Assembly (NCBI GenBank): GCA_037447655.1
Contig: JBBHKE010002389.1
Location: 1 to 22,762, forward strand
Direction: 5' to 3'
DNA length: 22,762 bases
Source of the DNA: Zygnema cylindricum
Lineage: Eukaryota; Streptophyta; Zygnematophyceae; Zygnematales; Zygnemataceae
Numbering within the stretch: position 1 is the first letter of the stretch; each line of letters starts with the position of its first letter. A model generated the notes under the pieces. That model was not told the origin of the DNA. It searched no databases and saw nothing but the letters and a program-made list of their open reading frames with translations. This document shows, piece after piece, positions 17,050 to 22,762 of the stretch. Both the position numbers and the translations under genes were made by a program.

Positions 17050-19560
17050 GTCAATGTTTTAGACCCTCTGAGCCCTTCACCTCACAACACTTGAGAAAGT
17101 TCTGACTTTTCATGAATTATACGACCCTTATGACCCTTTTCAAATTTATCACTTTACCTTTGCTAAAGTTATAGTCTCGTCTCCACATCTCTCGACCGAG
17201 GACCCCTCAAGGGTGTGCGTGAAATTTCTCCTCCCACAAGTCGATCGTAAGGTTTTTATTTGTTTTTTAAGGTGGTGTCTCAAATTGCTCAGGGAAATAT
17301 GACACCCGTTGTAGTACCACATTGACAACACCACCTATTATTATAGTCCCGAAACCTACAAATGGTGTTCGTCATATCGATATCGGGGAAGTCTTGTATT
17401 GATTTGTGGCTCGATCAAACTTTTTCTAGCTACAGAGGGGAAACAACGATTACATTTCCCCACACCATTTTAGAGTCGCGATGCGCAAAGGTTGTGAGGC
17501 ATTTATTCTTTGGTTACGAACGACTCTTAGTTTGCACCGAGATTATGGCGTTGTCCAAAATCATATTGTTAATGCTTTCAACATTGCAGATAATAATATC
17601 ATCTTTTGGGAGTTACGACACGACCCCCTTCCGATCAATGAAATTTTATTTTTTGTTCGGATTTTTCCTCTAGGGACGGCTCTCTCTTTTATTCACTTTG
17701 AGGCCTATAGGGAGAAGTTACCACTTACAACTTACTAGCTAGAACTCTTAAAGGTGACCCATTAGGGGAAGTTTTATTTATTTAGCCCACCTACATGTCT
17801 TGGTTAACGTTTTTTGGAGTTTTTTTCTCCCCTTTGTGGTTGATGACACACATATCATTTGCCCTAATACTATAAAAGATGACCCATTTGGGGACGTTTT
17901 GTTTGTTTTAGCCCTCTTACATGCGCTTTTCCGAGTTTTTTGCTCCCTTTTGTGGTCGATGACACACATACCAAAGGCTCGTCATACCAACTTGTTTTCA
18001 CATTTCACCATTTTCATGAGCAACTTCATAAAATAAGCTTTTATGTTGAAGTCCCTATATGTGTTATTTTGTTCGCCATTAGTTTGACATTTGACTTTCT
18101 CCTCCCTACTGATTTTCTCATTTTTATTCCCCAACATGGTATATTTTGTGTAGGTTGGAAAATGGAGCCCTTCAATTTCTTCACTATTATTTTAAGGATG
18201 CTTTATTACATTACCTTTCCGATTTTGAGGAAAAAATACTAGATTCACATGCGGCGTTGGCTATCATAACTAAATGTTTATTACAACGACCCTTGTAGAT
18301 GGTGCGCACTTCAACTGTCATGTCTTATTTCATTTACTCCTTACTTTTAATAATCCCCTATTTGCAAATTTACATCAACTTGTCGACCATGGTATACTTC
18401 ATCGTTTAGAATGGCTCCTCGTTCGTTAACGAGTTGGTATACTACTGTCAGTTGGGGGTTTTGGTCTGTATCTTACAACCACCATATCGCCAACAACTTA
18501 CTCGGGAAAATGCGTTGTGGTAACTTCTCTCATTAGTTTCAGGTTTATGGTGGGCAATACTTCCATGTAGGCCCACTCGCTATTTATCACAAACAAAAGC
18601 TCAATAATATTTAAGTAATTATTATGACTTGTTTGCTTTTACCGGTCAAGGCCCAAAATGCAGCTCCTCCATTCTCTTCTTTCATCACCATCACTTACTC
18701 ATGGGTGGAACAACATGTTGTCGATAAGGTAGTTGTGTTATGATAAAAAATCACTATTTATGGTGATGCCTAGAATGAAAGTGCGAGATTCACTTATAAC
18801 TTTTTTTCGGCCAAAGGCAAAGGCTTATTACGTTAATACTCTAATTTTGCCCTCCCTCCGATTACCTTTTCCTTAATTTTCTTATGGACTTACCTTACAA
18901 CCCAACTTGTTGCACCCTTGGCATGCAAGGGCCGTTGCATTTATGGTCGATTTATGGATGAGTACGACGTCGATTCGCTTTATTTTTCACTATGTGGGGA
19001 TTGTACAACAACACATGATAGGCAATATGGTTCGGCATATAATCTCTTTAGTGGGTAGCAAGATACACAATCAAACAAGAGGTGTCACATACAATTTAGG
19101 GTTATACGCGACCCTCATATGGATCTTGGTATTTTAAAACGGAATAAAAAAGAGCACAGGGGTTCTCATATATCATACAGGATCCCATGTTCTCACATGT
19201 ACGAAATTACGTGTTAGTGTTACGACTCGAGAAGTAACAACCTTAAAATAACGTGATTACGCACATCGGGACCAGACTGAGAACTTCGTACCATTTGTTT
19301 TGGAAATATTTTAGACGGTGGGTTGTTATTTTGACAATTCATACCATAATTGCGCTCGACGATCTTTTGATGTTAGTGGATTTGGTAGCCCTTTCCCAAT
19401 TCTCATATAAGTTTTATACCACTAACGTATATTTATCGCCCTTCAACGAAATGAAGTTTCAGCCCTTACCCGACAAATAACGGTGGTGAAAAATGGTCGT
19501 GGACTGAAAGATTCATCTTGGCGCCACCTTGCGTACATGTATGATATTAGTCATTACGAC
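17050..19560 (+). pseudogene. Decayed reverse transcriptase of a retroelement
   Basis: Fragments in shifting frames spell a reverse transcriptase in order: KPTNGVRHIDIGEVLY (17352 on; fingers, normally GVRPIAIGE), MRKGCEAFILWLRTTL (17481), VNAFN (motif A, with the expected catalytic Asp before it read as His), FHFEAYREKL region, KGDPLGEVLF (motif B region, 17750), FVVDDTHIICP (the DD active-site motif C, 17833 on), FHHFHEQLHK, LDSHAALAIITKCLLQRPL (18239), and RDYAHR-(7)-FVPFVLEIF (19253 on) followed by RGLKDSSW. Stops and frameshifts interrupt it throughout. The motif order and the C-terminal VPFxxEIF block match an RT family I associate with non-seed plants and streptophyte algae; its class (LINE-like or other) is not settled from the sequence. 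Upstream limits near 17050 are approximate. Confidence 0.75.
17751..17970 (+). repeat. Internal tandem duplication of the RT DD-motif region
   Basis: The segment GGTGACCCATTAGGGGAAGTT...TTTGTGGTTGATGACACACAT is followed by a diverged second copy, GATGACCCATTTGGGGACGTT...TTTGTGGTCGATGACACACAT, offset 116-125 bp. Each copy encodes (G/D)DP(L/F)G and VDDTH. The period varies along the length, so indels followed duplication. Confidence 0.7.
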
Positions 19561-20330
19561 CTTCCACGTGGACTTGTTTTTTATTTAGGGCCAACAACCC
19601 ATGTTATATTATGGAGTCAGTGTATATCGTATTTTTTGTTGCTTTTAAGTTTATTTTTATTTGTTTTTCTATTTATTTTCATAACTACTAATCTCTTGCT
19701 CTTAGTGTTGTTTAGCTTGTGTAGTGTTTGCATGATAAACAAAACACAGTCCAAATTCGTGTAACGGGCATGAAAAATAGGACACAGTCTATCCTCGTGT
19801 AACGGGTGTGATTTACTAGGTCTTGTTTCTCTCTGTCTGCAACCCTAAACGATGGGTCGTTTGGTCGACGTCAGGAAACGGGTGACTTTGTCCCTCGACT
19901 GACGTGACCCTTGGCCGACGTCAACAAATGGGTAACTTTGTCCCTCAGGCGACCGTTTTTTACTGTCGAATTTTAGCTGCCCGATTTTGTCAATTAAAAT
20001 AGATAAGACCGCCACTTGCAATAATGAGTATTAGTTGTCTATCATGCGTGCGTGACGGTCCAGTCATGAATGCTGGTAGTTCAAAAGTTAGTCGTCCTTT
20101 TCAAGTAGTATGATGTCGTGCCGTTACTTATTTCCTCTATTTTGCGTCAATCGTTGTGTACTTGCGTTGTTATGGGTCGGGTCTACAAATGTCCGTACGG
20201 ACGTCTACAATAGTACAGCAGTGATAAGACGTTTTGATAAACAGGATATGGTCCGGGTTCGTGTGACGGGCATAAAAAACATGACATGGTCCATGCCCGT
20301 GTAACAGACATTTATTTACTAGTGTAAAGA
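19561..20330. repeat. Region of short direct repeats between two RT remnants
   Basis: A block of about 88 bp at 19732-19819 (GATAAACA...CGTGTAACGGGCATGAAAAA...) recurs in direct orientation at 20235-20321 at about 75% identity. Each block contains two imperfect 35-37 bp subunits with CGTGTAACGGG. A separate 50-bp repeat with ACTTTGTCCCTC starts at 19861 and 19911. There is no gene. Confidence 0.7.
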
Positions 20331-20429
20331 AATAGGGAGGTCGGATGTGCATCGAAATCAATATCTCTCACGCGTGCGAGTGTTTCGCAAGCGTGAAGGC
20401 ACAATGCCAACGTAAGCAAAGTCTTTATT

Positions 20430-20992
20430 GCAAAAAGTGGGATGGCAAAACCATCTGCGTACAGAAGGGTAAAATTGGATAAAATCATTTGGAGACTGCA
20501 AGAGTAACAAATAAAGTAATATACACCTAAAAACTGAAACAACCCATAGATAAGCTAAGGTCCACAACCATAGTGATCATGGATGCGAACCTGATCCATT
20601 GGTGGAAGATCAAGAAGACCCCGCCGATCATCGACTAGTGTGCTACGCTGAAGGAGAGCTGCAGCTTGCGCGAGCTAAAGTGTAATTGAGACACGTTGAC
20701 AGTTAAACGCAACTTAAAGACTCGGTGGAGGACTCCCTCGACCCAGAGATTTAAACGTTTTTCGCGCACACTGGCGAAGGAAGTCATCGAAGGACTTGTC
20801 CAAAGATCAAAAAATCTCCACTGCAAATGGGACAAACTGGTCCGACAGTTCTCGGTGAGCGTAGTCTCTTTCTTTTGTAGCCGCTGCGTCTCGAGCCGCC
20901 ACACCTGAATGCCGAGCCGCTACACTTGAATGCGAAGCCGCGTGAACATTATTCCTAGACCATTGCTCTTGGTCGAATCTATTAAGTAACAT
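20430..20992 (-). pseudogene. 3' fragment of a second reverse transcriptase copy, opposite strand
   Basis: On the minus strand, 20872-20810 reads ERDYAHRELSDQFVPFAVEIF then stop, the same block as the plus-strand copy near 19253. Further on, in another frame, CQRVSITL-stop-LAQAAALLQRSTLVDDRRGLLDLPP (about 20710-20610) aligns with the tail of the plus-strand copy. An AATAAAG (minus strand, near 20425) and T-rich sequence follow, resembling a 3' UTR. Only the C-terminal part is present; the polymerase motifs are missing. The copy is less AT-biased than the plus-strand one, so probably younger. Confidence 0.65.
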
Positions 20993-21854
20993 CGAAATCT
21001 GAAACCCACTCCTCGAGGAACATCAAAGAACATTTAGAAACTTTGTTTTTTTTTGGTGAAATGGGAACCAATAATATTGGCATATTGCACTTTCTTGAGA
21101 TATTTCACCACTTGAGGAATAAGTTTGCATTTCCACCTAGCTTTCACGCGTGTGGTAAGGCCGCACGCTTCGATGACAAGTCAATTTGTACGGCCAAAAT
21201 GCGCAGTCATGCTGAAAATGTTTGTCTTGTGCATGGACACTAACAAAAACAAATTTTAAAAGTCCTTTATGCACGTGCAACCACCTTGAGAATTAGGAAA
21301 ATTTCCTTTTGGCACTTATTTCAATTTAAGCTGTCCTGACGCTAGAAGTTAAGCCTCTTGCCTGAAAAGCTAAGCGTTTATTTTAAAGTTTCTTATGCGA
21401 TTGCGTAACATATTGTAAAATGGTACAATGAAAATTTATTTATACCGGGAAAAAGACATTGTGTACCGCAGTAATTGGCAAAACTGTACCTACTCGTATC
21501 TACCGACCTTAAAAACGCTCTTAGGGTTTTGTGGCTGTGACCGTGACCTCAGCTTCTCTGGAAAGCTCGTAGTCTTGTACAGCTGTACTATGGGAGTCTA
21601 CGTCACTCGGTCAGGGCTGCATTCCAGTCCCGAGTTTCGGATCATCATCATTGCGGTGTCGTTTTGCGCGATGACCGCGCTTCTGGAGCCAACCGGTCAT
21701 GCCCTAGGCTATTACAATTCACCACTTGGTTAAATAAACCAGACATTATACGAGAAAATAAACATATTAGTTTCATAGTTAGAGCGCATTCTCATTACGA
21801 GCATTTTAGATTCTGTTTCGGTGTTGTGACTTAAGGGTTAGGTGGATAAGTTAA
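20993..21854. other. Intergenic DNA with one uncertain open frame (21428-21733, +)
   Basis: The frame starts with ATG and has 101 codons. Its second half lies in a GC-richer patch (about 21510-21730) and encodes hydrophobic runs such as FRIIIIAVSFCAMTALL. I recognise no family and no splice context. A palindrome, GTACAGCTGTAC, lies within it. It could be a relic or an exon; I give it no gene call. Confidence 0.2.
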
Positions 21855-22258
21855 GGCTTTTTTAAGATCTACACGTGTCCAAGGGCGGATCTCGTTACGA
21901 ACATTTCGCTGTCGGGGAGGTAAAAGTTGAGGGTTTAAAAAAACAAGTTAGGGCGTTTTTTGGGACGCTTTGCAATAAGTTAGACATACGACAAGGAAAC
22001 ACAGTCAAACATGTTCTTAAATGGAATCCCGCCCTTATTACACATATTCTATTGGAGTTTTTGACGCCTGGATTAAGACGGATTACCGTTTTCTGTTACT
22101 GTTTCGCTGTCGTATGTATAACTTTTTCAAAAACGTCCCAAAACACGCCCTAACCTGTCAGGCAACCCTTAACGTTTACGTCCCGACAAGTGAAATAGAA
22201 TCAAATATGTTCGTAAATAAAATCCCCCCTTACACGTCTCATTTTTTTTTTTGGAGCC
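21855..22258. mobile_element. Long foldback element (about 400 bp)
   Basis: The left arm (about 21855-22005) and right arm (about 22093-22258) are complementary over roughly 150 bp. Shared blocks are ACGTGT, TTACGAACAT, TGTCGGG, AGGGTT, GTTAGGGCG, TTTTGGGACG, and ACATACGACA, the inner blocks being the best preserved. The loop is about 22006-22092. Open frames here are by-products. No target duplication was identified, and it is unlike the other families in the window. Confidence 0.8.
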
Positions 22259-22762
22259 ATTCCCGAATATAAACCATTCAGAGGCTTTCTTTCCTGACGA
22301 CAAAAAAAAGATTTCTCAACTTATCACGGCCATTTTTTGAACTTTCAAAATTCCGTTCTACTTTTTTGTCAATTACTGTACTTCCACGCGTAATGAAATA
22401 AATGGCCCGCCCGATTTTCCGCGGCCAGCGTCATGATTACTGTTCGATGTTTCCGAGTTATCGCGTCGCGCGCGACAAAGGACCTTTACAATAATGACAA
22501 AAAAACTTAACTGATAGCAGAGCTAATATCGCCTGTCATAATAGCGTCCTTTCACGGCATTCGTACGGAGTATCTTATTTTGACTATTCCGATTCACTTG
22601 TTTGACCCAACGTCCAAGTACAGTACAATACCGTACTGTACTGTAGCGACCGCATTACTGCCAAAGTCCCCCATTCTCCTCCTCTCATATCCCCTCACCT
22701 TCACTTAACGACACGTTTGAGCCTGCCTCCTCCTTCCCTCCTCCCTCCCCTCCTCCCTTCCC
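22259..22762. other. CpG-containing flank, perfect palindrome and pyrimidine tract
   Basis: A palindrome AGTACAGTAC-(6)-GTACTGTACT lies at 22617-22642. From about 22668 to the end the plus strand is almost only C and T (CCTCC/CCTTCC units). Such tracts occur in promoters or 5' UTRs, so a gene may begin to the right, but none is visible. Confidence 0.5.

Noticed and set aside
21875-22272. Overlapping plus-strand frames of 92 and 83 codons
   Set aside because: They lie across the two arms of the foldback element and have no domain.

Overview
The window looks like nuclear DNA of a repeat-rich eukaryote. Its genes are split by GT-AG introns, it has long AT-rich non-coding stretches, and it carries layered cut-and-paste transposons plus remnants of a reverse transcriptase. 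A green-lineage organism (bryophyte, lycophyte, fern or streptophyte alga) is my best guess. It rests on my memory that this RT type and the DnaJ-like 'PCWFC-G' zinc finger are common there; no search was run.

Bases 1-5.5 kb are the genic part. A minus-strand exon at the left edge ends in VWLDCDPG followed by a splice donor, and looks like the N-terminus of an inosine/uridine-type nucleoside hydrolase. About 1.2 kb away, in divergent orientation, is a plus-strand gene with exons at 1319-1399, 2036-2181 and probably 2396-2429, encoding a small cysteine-rich protein with DnaJ-like CxxC pairs. Next comes a Ser/Pro/Arg-rich coding exon (to 3886) that joins in frame across a 1.5 kb intron to a terminal exon at 5393-5514. 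It is either a second gene or the 3' part of the first. The sequence between the divergent genes contains a small TA-flanked MITE and two abutting TGAGTCA sites.

Bases 7-16.2 kb are a graveyard of nested DNA transposons without a recognisable transposase. I resolve: (i) a TA-flanked family with CACCGCGAATCG termini (five copies, 0.2-1.8 kb); (ii) a composite hAT-like element at 6988-9111 with TATCGG/CCGATA-rich ends and a near-perfect 8-bp target duplication, whose right half is present twice; (iii) a foldback element between those halves, itself split by a TA-family copy; (iv) a second hAT-like family with CATAGTT ends, including one copy inserted inside another with a perfect 8-bp duplication GTCTTAAG; (v) a PIF/Harbinger-like MITE inserted with a TAA duplication inside a TA-family copy. 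Paralogous copies give the empty sites, so the order of insertion can be read. A 29-bp tandem array (eight units) lies at 14384-14612.

Bases 17-21 kb hold two decayed, convergent copies of the same reverse transcriptase family: a long plus-strand one (about 17.05-19.56 kb) with frameshifts, stops and an internal duplication of the DD motif, and a minus-strand 3' fragment (about 20.43-20.99 kb). Short direct repeats lie between them. A strong 400-bp foldback element at 21855-22258, a perfect palindrome and a pyrimidine-rich tract close the window. I see no rRNA, tRNA, CRISPR array or intact autonomous transposon. I found no convincing new molecular system; the most informative content is the transposon stratigraphy and the two small uncharacterised genes.
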